A stretch of 16,330 bases of DNA from Acidilobaceae archaeon UBA158 (GCA_002506595.1 DAXV01000016.1:7141-23470); one strand, 5' to 3'. Shown: positions 7,202 through 14,363, numbered from the stretch's first letter. Numbers and translations: made by a program. Notes: generated by a model not told the origin, from the letters alone.

Positions 7202-7812
7202 TTGGAATTAATGCATTAAGCTATGGAGAATTCATGATATGTAGACCAAAAACCCTTTTGTACCTTTTAGATAATTCTTTTCGAGGAGTTGTAGAAAATA
7301 ATCCACCTCAAAATGCTATTTCATCATGGCTTTCTATATTTAATATAAAGAAGACTGGCTTCGATAAAATTGAAGAGCTTCCATTAATAAAACTAATAAA
7401 TCCTGTATTAATTAATGTACCAATTAGTAATCCAACATATGGAACATATAGTATAAAATTGGATTCAAATCTGCCATATCAAGAAGAAATAGATGGAGTA
7501 ACAAAAGAAATATTAGAAAATATTGATAATGGACCTATTATTGCCGGAATAACTGCCTTAGAAAGGTTAAATGATAAGTCATGTGAAATTTATAATGCAA
7601 TTGATAAGATGTTGCTAAATGTTATAAGGAATGTAGATGAATTTATAGTATTTTCGCCATATGGAATGAAAAAAGGAAATACACGTGAGCCATATGGAGT
7701 ATATTTATCCTCAAGACCAAGACCAAATGAACATGATACAGTTAAATTATGGGAAATAGGACAGATATTTGTTGATATGGTTAAAGGAAATAATGTGCAA
7801 GAAGATTTTTAA
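7177..7812 (+). CDS. Unrecognised protein, possible catalytically dead alkaline-phosphatase-superfamily relic
   Basis: A 211-residue protein with a good ribosome site (GGAGAGG five bases before the ATG), starting inside the thioredoxin gene. I do not recognise a named family. The order of segments mimics a reduced type I phosphodiesterase/nucleotide pyrophosphatase: TLIGINAL at the N-terminus (family usually iGlDG), PPQNAISSW at 43-51 (usually PPxTxPxW with the Thr nucleophile), VLINVPISNPTYG at about 77-89 (usually viNvPxtyPp), a middle helix ENIDNGPIIAGITAL, IYNAIDKML at 138-146, and DEFIVFSPYGMKKG at 154-167 (usually SDHGm). If this alignment is right, the nucleophile and the Asp and His metal ligands are lost. 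No signal peptide or membrane segment. Gene reality is high; the relationship is inference. It converges on, and overlaps by four bases, the flavoprotein gene. Confidence 0.5.
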   Translation: MATSKVTLIGINALSYGEFMICRPKTLLYLLDNSFRGVVENNPPQNAISSWLSIFNIKKTGFDKIEELPLIKLINPVLINVPISNPTYGTYSIKLDSNLPYQEEIDGVTKEILENIDNGPIIAGITALERLNDKSCEIYNAIDKMLLNVIRNVDEFIVFSPYGMKKGNTREPYGVYLSSRPRPNEHDTVKLWEIGQIFVDMVKGNNVQEDF

Positions 7813-9134
7813 AATTTTGTTAACAAAGATCTTGCTGCCAATATAACAGGATCCCAACTCCTTGATATTGCTGGTACATATGCATGTTCTAAATAAAATA
7901 GATCGTATAACGTATTAGATTTCATTATTGCCAATGCAATCATATCTATTCTACCCAAAACTTCCTCACTTCCTATAATTTGACCTCCAATAATTTTTTG
8001 AGTGTTTTCTTCTGCAATTAATTTAACTATTATATCTTTGCCTCCTGGATAATATCTAGCTCTTGTAGTAGATTTTATAATAGTTGAAATAGTTTTTATT
8101 CCATTTTTCTTAGCTTCTTTTTCAGTTAAGCCTGTTTTTGCTATGAAATAATCTTTATATTTAGTTATTGCAGTTCCAACTAAGCCTGGAAATTTATAGT
8201 TTACCCCTCCTATATGATTCCCTGCAGTAAATCCCATTTTTCCCGCAACAGGAGCAAAAGGCTGCCAATCAGGTTTTTTAGTTAAGATGTTTATTGATTC
8301 AGCTATATCACCAACTGCATAAACATCTTTATATTTTGTTCTCATATATTCATCTGTCTTTATAGCCCTTGTTTCTCCGAGAAGTCTTTTATCGACTAAA
8401 TCTGTGTTAGGTTCAACGCCAATAGCAACAATAGTACCATCAACTTCGTATTTGTTGTTGTTTGTAATTATAATCTTTCCACCATTTTTTATTTCCAATG
8501 CTTCTTCATTAAGTCTCAATTTTACATAATTAGAAACATACTTAGTAATAAATGAAGCCATATCTTCATCTAACATCTTATCTAACAAATAATTGTTTTT
8601 ATGTATTAGAAATACATTTTTCCCGTTTTTAAGCAAAGCCTCAGCCAATTCAACTCCTAATATACCCCCACCTAATATGGCAATATTATTTAAGCCAGCT
8701 ATTCTTTTTTTAACTTCAACTGCATTAGCCGGATGATGAACATAAATAATATTAGAATCCTCATCATAATGTCTGACTTTCTTTGGTTTTGCTCCCATTG
8801 CTAAAGTTAAATAGTCATATTCATATTTATCAATTCCATTTTTATTCTTAACATAAACAATTCTATTATTAAAATCGAATTCCACCACTTCATGATTTGT
8901 CTTCACATTCACATTTCTTTCCTTTTCAAATTCTTCAGGAGTATATGCTGATAACAGATTTTCATTATCAAACAATCCTTCTATATAATAAGGTAAGCCG
9001 CAAGGAGCATGGCTAATCATATGTGTTTTTTCAAATACAATTATATTCATATCTGGCTTCCTTCTTCTTGCCCAAGACGCGGTAGTCATTCCTGCATCTC
9101 CGCCACCTATTATTAATAATGTTTCTTTAGACAT
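7809..9134 (-). CDS. cdr: CoA-disulfide reductase / NADH oxidase-like FAD-dependent oxidoreductase
   Basis: A 441-residue member of the pyridine nucleotide-disulfide oxidoreductase family with a single active-site cysteine. LLIIGGGDAGMTTASWARR at 6-24 binds FAD. SHAPCGLPYY at 41-50 carries the redox Cys45, as in CoA-disulfide reductases and NADH oxidases. IAILGGGILGVELAEAL is the NAD(P)H-binding Rossmann motif, and DVYAVGDIAES is the second FAD motif. The C-terminal dimerisation domain ends with YLEHAYVPAISRSWDPVILAA. Substrates in archaea include CoA disulfide, CoA persulfide/polysulfide and oxygen. The specific one cannot be read here. The frame is open to 9188, but ATG 9134 has GGGAGAAGAA directly before it and matches the family N-terminus. 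Gene neighbours (thioredoxin, YeeE) also touch sulfur redox, though on separate transcripts. Confidence 0.88.
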   Translation of the reverse strand: MSKETLLIIGGGDAGMTTASWARRRKPDMNIIVFEKTHMISHAPCGLPYYIEGLFDNENLLSAYTPEEFEKERNVNVKTNHEVVEFDFNNRIVYVKNKNGIDKYEYDYLTLAMGAKPKKVRHYDEDSNIIYVHHPANAVEVKKRIAGLNNIAILGGGILGVELAEALLKNGKNVFLIHKNNYLLDKMLDEDMASFITKYVSNYVKLRLNEEALEIKNGGKIIITNNNKYEVDGTIVAIGVEPNTDLVDKRLLGETRAIKTDEYMRTKYKDVYAVGDIAESINILTKKPDWQPFAPVAGKMGFTAGNHIGGVNYKFPGLVGTAITKYKDYFIAKTGLTEKEAKKNGIKTISTIIKSTTRARYYPGGKDIIVKLIAEENTQKIIGGQIIGSEEVLGRIDMIALAIMKSNTLYDLFYLEHAYVPAISRSWDPVILAARSLLTKF

Positions 9135-9300
9135 TTCTTCTCCCAGATAAAATTTTACTAAAAGAAAATAAATTAAGCTATTTATCATATTTGAATCTTA
9201 CGTTCCTTTCATTATTTTGTAATCATATTTATTTCTTATCCATAAACGCAAAATTTTTATGCATAATAAAACTTATAACTAATAAATTAAAATCTATTAT

Positions 9301-9306
9301 AAGGTG
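9301..9306 (+). promoter_or_regulatory. Ribosome binding site deciding the TTG start of the amidase
   Basis: AAGGTG lies eight bases before the TTG at 9315. No ATG or GTG fits the conserved N-terminal helix, so the TTG is the best start. Confidence 0.6.
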
Positions 9307-9314
9307 TTAAAAAA

Positions 9315-10556
9315 TTGAAAAAATTAGAATTAATTGAAAAAATATTTTCTAAAGAAATCAAAGAATTAAACAATAAAATAAACGCAATTGTTACATTCAA
9401 TGAAAACGCAATAAATGAAGCTGAAGAATTAGAGAAAAATGGTATTGAGCCGATTCCCATAGGAGTTAAGGATATTATATTTACAAAAGGAATAAAAACA
9501 ACTATGGGCTCAAAATTATACCAAAACTTTATCCCAAAAAATGATGCATATATAATAAAAAAGATCAAGAAACTTGGTTATGTTGTCATAGGAAAAACAA
9601 ATACACATGAATTTGCTTCTGGTGTAACAACTACCTCGAGTATTTTTGGGCCTACAAAAAATCCCCACGATATTTATAGAATTTCTGGAGGAAGTAGCGG
9701 AGGATCTGCTGCAGCAGTTGCTGCAAATATTGTTCCAATTGCTATAGGAACTGATACTGCAGGCTCTATTAGAATACCTGCTTCTTTATGTGGAGTTTAT
9801 GGATATAAACCAAGTTATAATAAAATAAATACTGAAGGTGTGTTCCCGTTAGCTAAATCTTTTGATACAATAGGCTTCCTTTCAAATGATTTTAATCAAA
9901 TTCTAAATATATCTTTTAAACTAAATTTATTCAAAAAAATTGATATTAAAAAAATAAAGATAGGTATTCCAAAATGGTATAAATTACCAGAAAATCTAAA
10001 ACAATACAACAATGAGCTCATAGAAAAGGTAGAAAATAAATTTTTAGATTATGTTGCCAAATTAGGGATTGATTATGAATTTGTAGATATGCCAATTGCT
10101 CAAAAATACTTGAATTATTATCCAATAATTAGATATAGCGAGGCTACATCTGTTCATATAAAAAACAAGGATAATTGGGATCAATATTTTCCTGATGTAA
10201 GAAGATTGCTTGAAAAGGGCTTAGAATACAAAGCAGTTGATTATTTAGAGGCGCTAAGTTATCAAATATTAATAAAAGAAGAACTGAAGAAGATTTCTAA
10301 AAAATATGATGTCCTATTAACTCCTACTACTCCTATTCCTGCGCCAACTATTGAAGATGTATTGGGAAAAGAAGATGGTATAATTAGATCTATATTAACT
10401 TATTATACAGTTTATTCTTCCTATGCAGAAGCCCCTTCAGTCTCTATACCTGAACTAGAAATAAATAACCTTCCTGTGGGTGTTCAGGTAATTGCAAATT
10501 ATAACGAAGATATCAAGCTCCTAAATATAATAAATTTATTAATAAAAAATAAATAA
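9315..10556 (+). CDS. Amidase-signature family amidohydrolase
   Basis: This 413-residue enzyme hydrolyses an amide bond with a Ser-cisSer-Lys triad. All three are visible: Lys52 in GVKDIIFTKG, cis-Ser127 in ISGGSSGGSAAAVAANI, and nucleophile Ser151 in GTDTAGSIRIPASLCG. The spacing 75 and 24 equals that of fatty acid amide hydrolase (142, 217, 241). The C-terminal APSVSIPELEINNLPVGVQVIA motif closes the site. Amidase-signature enzymes include GatA of the tRNA-dependent amidotransferase. This protein is shorter than typical GatA (about 470-480), and no gatB or gatC is nearby, so a free amidase acting on small amides or a nitrile-pathway intermediate is equally likely. It starts at a TTG and is monocistronic, divergent from the flavoprotein gene. 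It converges on yeeE with 18 bp between. Confidence 0.9.
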   Translation: MKKLELIEKIFSKEIKELNNKINAIVTFNENAINEAEELEKNGIEPIPIGVKDIIFTKGIKTTMGSKLYQNFIPKNDAYIIKKIKKLGYVVIGKTNTHEFASGVTTTSSIFGPTKNPHDIYRISGGSSGGSAAAVAANIVPIAIGTDTAGSIRIPASLCGVYGYKPSYNKINTEGVFPLAKSFDTIGFLSNDFNQILNISFKLNLFKKIDIKKIKIGIPKWYKLPENLKQYNNELIEKVENKFLDYVAKLGIDYEFVDMPIAQKYLNYYPIIRYSEATSVHIKNKDNWDQYFPDVRRLLEKGLEYKAVDYLEALSYQILIKEELKKISKKYDVLLTPTTPIPAPTIEDVLGKEDGIIRSILTYYTVYSSYAEAPSVSIPELEINNLPVGVQVIANYNEDIKLLNIINLLIKNK

Positions 10557-10574
10557 AATTTAAATATTTAATTT

Positions 10575-11945
10575 TTATCTATAACCCCATCCGTTTATCT
10601 TTAAATGCAACACTGAATATAATGCTATCCAAGCACCTATTAGGACAAATATCATAAAGACAAAACTTGAGACTGCCATTTGTATATTCCCGCTTAATAT
10701 ATGGCCTGAAGCACAACCATTAGCCATTCTTGCTCCAAATAATACAAGAAAAGCTCCTATAAATGAACCTAAAGCTCTTAGTTTAGGATCTAAACCAAAT
10801 CTGTGTTCCCATACTTTTGGAATTTGTTGCTTAAACCCCATGAATCTTCTTGTTATGAATATTGATGAAATTAATCCTCCTAAAAATGTGCCTAGATCAG
10901 AGAATGGTTCCCATCCAATTTCACTAAATGGTTTGTTTACAGGAACTCCATTTACTAAATGCATTCCTCCAAATAGTTCAAAATATGGATTTAATGCAGC
11001 CCACTTTGGATTTACTAAATATGATAACTGAGCGCCTATCCATGAATATGTAGTAGATTCACCAAAAATTTGATGCAAAATTATTACTGCCACTGCTGCT
11101 ATAGTAAATTCAAGACCCAAAAATACCACATATCTAGCATTCCATATACTACTCTCATTTATTATTTTTGTTACAAATTCTCTAGCTCTTGGATACTTTT
11201 CTTTTTCCTCTCTTATAACATCTTCAAATCTTGTAACTTCTTTATTCTTTCCAGCTATATGCAATAAACAGTTTTGTCTAATCGGTTGTTTAGGGAATCT
11301 GGGTAATAAGAAAAATAATAAAAGCAATATTATACCAAAGACTATGCTTACCAAAAACATGCCTACCCTTGTATTTAAGCCAACTAAGGTAGCCCATGTT
11401 ATTGGACCAAAGTTTAATGTATCCCAGAAGAATCCTCTTGCAGCACCGAAGATCATAGACCATGTAAATGCACCGAGTAGTCCACCTATAACAGCATATA
11501 ATGCATCTCTTCTACCTTGGCCAAGAGCAATCCAAATTGTACCTGGGAAATAACCTGCAAGCCCAACGCCTATACCGAAAATGAGACCACCAACAATTAT
11601 TCCTGGAACGAAGAAGTCTTTTATTCCGAAGTTGGGATGTGGAACGAATAGATTTAATCCATATAATAATATTGCACCTAAGCCTATTGCAAAACCAAAA
11701 CATACCATTAAAAACCTATCTTGAAACGCCATTACTCTAAACAACGTATCAGGGTCTGAAAAGTTCCAAATTTCAAGCGGTATAGCAAGTAATAAACCTG
11801 CAACAATCCCAAGTATTAAAGGAGCTTTTGTTTGATGGAGTACTACTTGCATATATATACCTCCAAAGAGCATCATTAGAGCAATCACAAAGAGTATAGA
11901 TGCTGTGGCCCACATCACCAACGAATCCTTATTTTCTTTAGACAT
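10575..11945 (-). CDS. YeeE/YedE family permease for sulfur compounds
   Basis: A 456-residue integral membrane protein with roughly 10-12 hydrophobic segments and one charged cytoplasmic loop at about 215-265. Family members import thiosulfate or related sulfur species (TsuA/YeeE) using cysteines in two pseudo-symmetric halves. The C-terminal half keeps RMANGCASGHILSGN with Cys411 (GCxxGHxxSG). In the N-terminal half the matching LAGxCPGT signature reads LAGYFPGT at 129-136, so Phe133 replaces the cysteine. Only Cys82, Cys226 and Cys411 are present in the whole protein. The start ATG has AGGTGA six bases upstream. It follows the merA-merH operon on the same strand, but 200 bp away with its own TATA-like box and a palindrome upstream. 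No TusA/SirA partner is adjacent. Transport of sulfur species is inferred from family. Confidence 0.85.
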   Translation of the reverse strand: MSKENKDSLVMWATASILFVIALMMLFGGIYMQVVLHQTKAPLILGIVAGLLLAIPLEIWNFSDPDTLFRVMAFQDRFLMVCFGFAIGLGAILLYGLNLFVPHPNFGIKDFFVPGIIVGGLIFGIGVGLAGYFPGTIWIALGQGRRDALYAVIGGLLGAFTWSMIFGAARGFFWDTLNFGPITWATLVGLNTRVGMFLVSIVFGIILLLLFFLLPRFPKQPIRQNCLLHIAGKNKEVTRFEDVIREEKEKYPRAREFVTKIINESSIWNARYVVFLGLEFTIAAVAVIILHQIFGESTTYSWIGAQLSYLVNPKWAALNPYFELFGGMHLVNGVPVNKPFSEIGWEPFSDLGTFLGGLISSIFITRRFMGFKQQIPKVWEHRFGLDPKLRALGSFIGAFLVLFGARMANGCASGHILSGNIQMAVSSFVFMIFVLIGAWIALYSVLHLKINGWGYR

Positions 11946-11951
11946 ATTTAG

Positions 11952-11982
11952 TCACCTACGGTATATCTAAATTTTTATAAGA
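11952..11982 (-). promoter_or_regulatory. Promoter elements of the YeeE/YedE gene
   Basis: On the minus strand TCTTATAAAAATT (11970-11982) is a good archaeal TATA box, centred about 31 bp before the ATG. AGGTGA (11952-11957) is a standard ribosome site. The two are close: with usual TATA spacing the transcript would begin near 11949, within a few bases of the ATG. So either the message is nearly leaderless or a farther TATA element is used. Confidence 0.5.
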
Positions 11983-12016
11983 GTCAGATTGTATTATTTA
12001 AGCTATGTATATTGTA

Positions 12017-12045
12017 CTATATGTATACAAGTTGTATACATATAG
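12017..12045. promoter_or_regulatory. 29-bp perfect palindrome, candidate regulator binding site
   Basis: Arms CTATATGTATACAA (12017-12030) and TTGTATACATATAG (12032-12045) are exact reverse complements separated by one base. Each arm contains GTATAC. The element lies about 72 bp upstream of the YeeE ATG and about 35 bp beyond its TATA box, and roughly 100 bp past the merA stop. A dimeric regulator site is the simplest reading. With a one-base centre it is a poor RNA hairpin loop. Confidence 0.6.
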
Positions 12046-12050
12046 AATTT

Positions 12051-12102
12051 ATTCTCTATTTATAAATATGAAAATTTAACATAAATTCTCTATTTATAAA
12101 TA
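12051..12102. repeat. 18-bp direct repeat, two copies
   Basis: ATTCTCTATTTATAAATA occurs exactly at 12051-12068 and again at 12085-12102, a 34-bp period. On the minus strand each copy offers a TATA-like ATTTATAAATAG. The repeat sits between the merA stop and the 29-bp palindrome upstream of yeeE. Confidence 0.6.
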
Positions 12103-12145
12103 ATAATAGATTTCTTTTTAAAATTAATTTTCAATTATCCTATTA

Positions 12146-13510
12146 TCAAATGCAACAACTCATCTTTTTTATATCAGATTTGAAGCTTAATGCGGCAATT
12201 CTAAAAGATTCACCCATTGTTGGAAATACATGTATGGTATCAATTATATCATCTATATTGGCTTTCATTTTAATTGCTAATGCTGCTTCATTAATTATTT
12301 CAGCCCCATTCTCAGAAACCAAATGAACCCCTAAAATTCTCTTGCTTTCCTCCTCAATTACCATCTTAATAAATCCTTCAACTTCTCCTATTATGTTTGC
12401 CTTTGCTATTTCTTCCATCATGACTTTGCTAGTTTTTATTTTATAGATTTTTTCTGCTTCGCTTTCTGTTAATCCAACATTTGCTATATTAGGCTGTAAA
12501 AACACTACTTGAGGAACGCTTAACATATCTATCTTTTTATGGAAATCCATTATAGCATTTTCAGCAGCTATCGTACCTTGTTTCCCTGCTAAAGCTTCTA
12601 ACATCTTTCCTCCAATAACATCTCCAGCTGCATAAATATCTTTATTGCTTGTCCTTAATTCTTCATCTACTTTAATCCCATGATTTTCATTTAATTCTAC
12701 TTTGGCATTTTCCAAATTCAAATCGACATTTGGCTTTCTTCCTGTTGCAACAAGTATCTCATCAACTTCTACTTCCCCTTTGTTTGTTACTATTATTTTA
12801 CCATCTCCCTTTTTAATTTCATTTACTTTAACATTAGTAACTACTTCAATACCTTCACTTCTTAAAATTTTTTCTGCCATTAATGATATTTCAGGTTCCC
12901 AACCATAAAGTAAAACAGGTAATGCCTCAAAAACAATAACATCGACCCCTAGTCTTTTATACATTTGTGCAAATTCTAATCCTAAAGGACCTCCTCCTAT
13001 TATAGCTAAGGAATCTATTTTCCTATCAGGAGATAGCGCTTCATTGTTTGTCCAATAACCAACTTTATCTAATCCAGATATTTTAGGGATTTTTGGAGAA
13101 GATCCTGTTGCTATTATAAATTTTTTACCTTCTATTATTTGATTTCCCACCTTAACTTCATGAGGAGAAATGAAATGGGCTTTTCCTTCAATTATTTCTA
13201 CATCTGATGATGAAATTACATCTTCATATTTCTTTTTTCTTAATTCAGATATCAAAAGATCTTTTTCCTTAAAAGAATCAAGAAATGGGGGATAAATATC
13301 ATGTTTTATATATTTTCTTGATTTATAATAAACTTCTCCAATATTTAACATCTTTTTGCTCGGTACGCATCCTACATTTACACATGTACCTCCTATAGGT
13401 CCTTCTCCAATCAAAATAGGTTTTATGCCCAATTCATTGGCTTTTATTAAAGAAGCAAATCCTGCTGCGCCATAACCTATTATTACCAAATCCTTCATTA
13501 TTATCGCCAT
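12146..13510 (-). CDS. merA: Mercuric reductase
   Basis: MerA reduces Hg(II) to volatile Hg(0) with NADPH. The protein has 454 residues in the FAD/disulfide oxidoreductase fold: LVIIGYGAAGFASLIKA (FAD), GGTCVNVGCVPSK with redox Cys43 and Cys48, LAIIGGGPLGLEFAQ (NADPH), DIYAAGDVIGG (second FAD), and a dimerisation domain. The C-terminus ends KKMSCCI, the vicinal Cys452-Cys453 that hands Hg(II) to the active site. This pair separates MerA from dihydrolipoamide dehydrogenase. There is no N-terminal heavy-metal-associated domain, as in other crenarchaeal MerA. The ATG at 13510 overlaps the merH stop (TAATG). ATG 13498, giving MKDLVIIG and preceded by GGCGAT, is an equally plausible start. Expression should follow merH from the shared promoter with merR. 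Confidence 0.93.
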   Translation of the reverse strand: MAIIMKDLVIIGYGAAGFASLIKANELGIKPILIGEGPIGGTCVNVGCVPSKKMLNIGEVYYKSRKYIKHDIYPPFLDSFKEKDLLISELRKKKYEDVISSSDVEIIEGKAHFISPHEVKVGNQIIEGKKFIIATGSSPKIPKISGLDKVGYWTNNEALSPDRKIDSLAIIGGGPLGLEFAQMYKRLGVDVIVFEALPVLLYGWEPEISLMAEKILRSEGIEVVTNVKVNEIKKGDGKIIVTNKGEVEVDEILVATGRKPNVDLNLENAKVELNENHGIKVDEELRTSNKDIYAAGDVIGGKMLEALAGKQGTIAAENAIMDFHKKIDMLSVPQVVFLQPNIANVGLTESEAEKIYKIKTSKVMMEEIAKANIIGEVEGFIKMVIEEESKRILGVHLVSENGAEIINEAALAIKMKANIDDIIDTIHVFPTMGESFRIAALSFKSDIKKMSCCI

Positions 13511-13689
13511 TACTTCATTTTCCTTTCAAATGCATCTGCGCAATGAGAACAACAAAAATAATGTATTTCATTGCCTATTTTTCTTGCATAAACATCTTCA
13601 ACTGTTAACGGTTTACCACAATTCTCACAAACCTTCCCTTCTATTTCTGATTTATCTATCCTTAAGTTCATCCTCAATTTCATCACCAT
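13510..13689 (-). CDS. merH: MerH, small TRASH-domain metal-binding protein
   Basis: A 59-residue protein carrying a TRASH zinc-ribbon-like metal-binding motif: Cys21-x2-Cys24, then 21 residues, then Cys46-x3-Cys50 (FCCSHC, with an extra Cys47). This equals the published TRASH pattern C-x2-C-x(19-22)-C-x3-C. In Sulfolobus solfataricus the equivalent MerH, encoded directly before merA, is described as a mercury metallochaperone that supports induction through MerR. Here the stop codon shares its last base with the merA start (TAATG), so translation is coupled. The start is probably the first ATG at 13689, which fits a leaderless transcript from a TATA box near 13714. ATG 13683 and ATG 13671 are in frame as well. 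Highly basic N-terminus, no membrane segment. Confidence 0.87.
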   Translation of the reverse strand: MVMKLRMNLRIDKSEIEGKVCENCGKPLTVEDVYARKIGNEIHYFCCSHCADAFERKMK

Positions 13690-13708
13690 GTTATTAAATC
13701 ATTCTATC

Positions 13709-13750
13709 TTTATAAATTTACATATGAATAATTGTTCATATAAAAATTTA
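13709..13750. promoter_or_regulatory. Divergent merH/merR promoters with an ArsR-type operator
   Basis: Two TATA-like boxes face away from each other: TTTATAAAG on the minus strand (about 13709-13718) for merH and CATATAAAAATTTA on the plus strand (about 13737-13750) for merR. Between them lies ATATGAA (13722-13728), six bases, then TTCATAT (13735-13741). That is a perfect 7-bp inverted repeat with the TGAA-N6-TTCA core of ArsR/SmtB operators. It overlaps the merR TATA box and abuts the merH promoter, so one dimer could control both genes. Confidence 0.75.
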
Positions 13751-13778
13751 TTAAGCTTCTATTATATCATGATTATTG

Positions 13779-14156
13779 ATGATAAAAATGAGCAATATAA
13801 ATAAAAACGAGCCACTAATAACAGAGCTTGAGTCATTTTTCTCTGCTTTATCAGATAAAACAAGGCTTGAGATTGTTTTCTATCTTTTAGAAAAAAGAGA
13901 AGCAACAGTGCAAGAAATTTCAAATGGTATAAATAAAAATCAATCTTTAGTTTCACATCATTTATCATGCTTAAAGAATTGTGGGGTTGTTAAATTGGAA
14001 AAGAAAGGAAAATTTTCCATATATGAAATTAACGATAATAATGTGGAAAAAATAATCAGACTTGCAATAGATCATGTTAGATCATATAGTAATTCCATTT
14101 TATCTTGTGATATAATAAATGAAGAGAAAAAAGAAGAAAATTTATTAAAAAGGTAA
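13779..14156 (+). CDS. merR: ArsR-family transcriptional regulator of the mer genes
   Basis: A 125-residue winged-helix repressor of the ArsR/SmtB family. Visible order: LSDKTRLEIVFYLLEKREATVQEIS, the recognition helix region SLVSHHLSCLKNCGVVKLEKKGKFSIYEI (wing), and a C-terminal dimerisation helix NVEKIIRLAIDHVRSY. The ArsR alpha-3 metal motif (ELCVCDL) is absent. Cysteines occur only at 64, 68 and 110. Two lie in the recognition helix four apart and one near the C-terminus, matching the Cys57/Cys61/Cys102 layout of the cadmium/lead sensor CmtR. Start choice is loose: TTG 13776, ATG 13779 or ATG 13788. Divergent from merH across a shared promoter with a matching operator, it most likely autoregulates and controls merHA. 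In crenarchaea merR of this family has that role. Metal preference (Hg, Cd, Pb) is inferred. Confidence 0.87.
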   Translation: MIKMSNINKNEPLITELESFFSALSDKTRLEIVFYLLEKREATVQEISNGINKNQSLVSHHLSCLKNCGVVKLEKKGKFSIYEINDNNVEKIIRLAIDHVRSYSNSILSCDIINEEKKEENLLKR

Positions 14157-14170
14157 CAAATTTACTTCAA

Positions 14171-14363
14171 ATGTTTGGTCTTATAGCAAGCTTGTTCATA
14201 AAAAGGCTTGAAGACCCAAGAATATGGTATAAAAGTGTATGAAGTAGTTGAATATAACACATCTAGATTTTGCGTTTACCATAAAGTGGAAGTTAAGAGA
14301 AATCCTAGAGAAGTAATAACTTGCACCTTTAATCACAAAATGTACAGCGATTTAAATGGTTAA
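14171..14363 (+). pseudogene. Decayed C-terminal remnant of a TnpB-like (IS200/IS605 OrfB) transposase
   Basis: This sits in the 364-bp gap between merR and the permease. In the frame ending at TAA 14361 a 53-residue stretch reads QEYGIKVYEVVEYNTSRFC, then VYH, then ITCTFNHKMYSDLNG. This resembles the C-terminal end of TnpB-like transposases: the strand leading to NTS, a C-x2-H ... C-x3-H zinc ribbon, and the SDLNG segment with the last RuvC aspartate. Upstream, the other frame (14171-14242) reads LFIKRLED before stopping, and a single-base shift near GACCC at 14213-14216 would join the two. The reading ends at Gly with a stop where intact members continue ALNI. No start, no terminal repeats and no other transposase part were seen. 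Identification is by remembered pattern, so moderate. Confidence 0.55.

Noticed and set aside
10840..11703. Several short frames on both strands within the YeeE/YedE gene
   Set aside because: They are shadows of a membrane protein gene, with biased composition and no start signals.
13771..13800. TGATGA-like box considered as a C/D box guide RNA start
   Set aside because: No matching CTGA or inner box pair at usual spacing, and it overlaps the merR start region.
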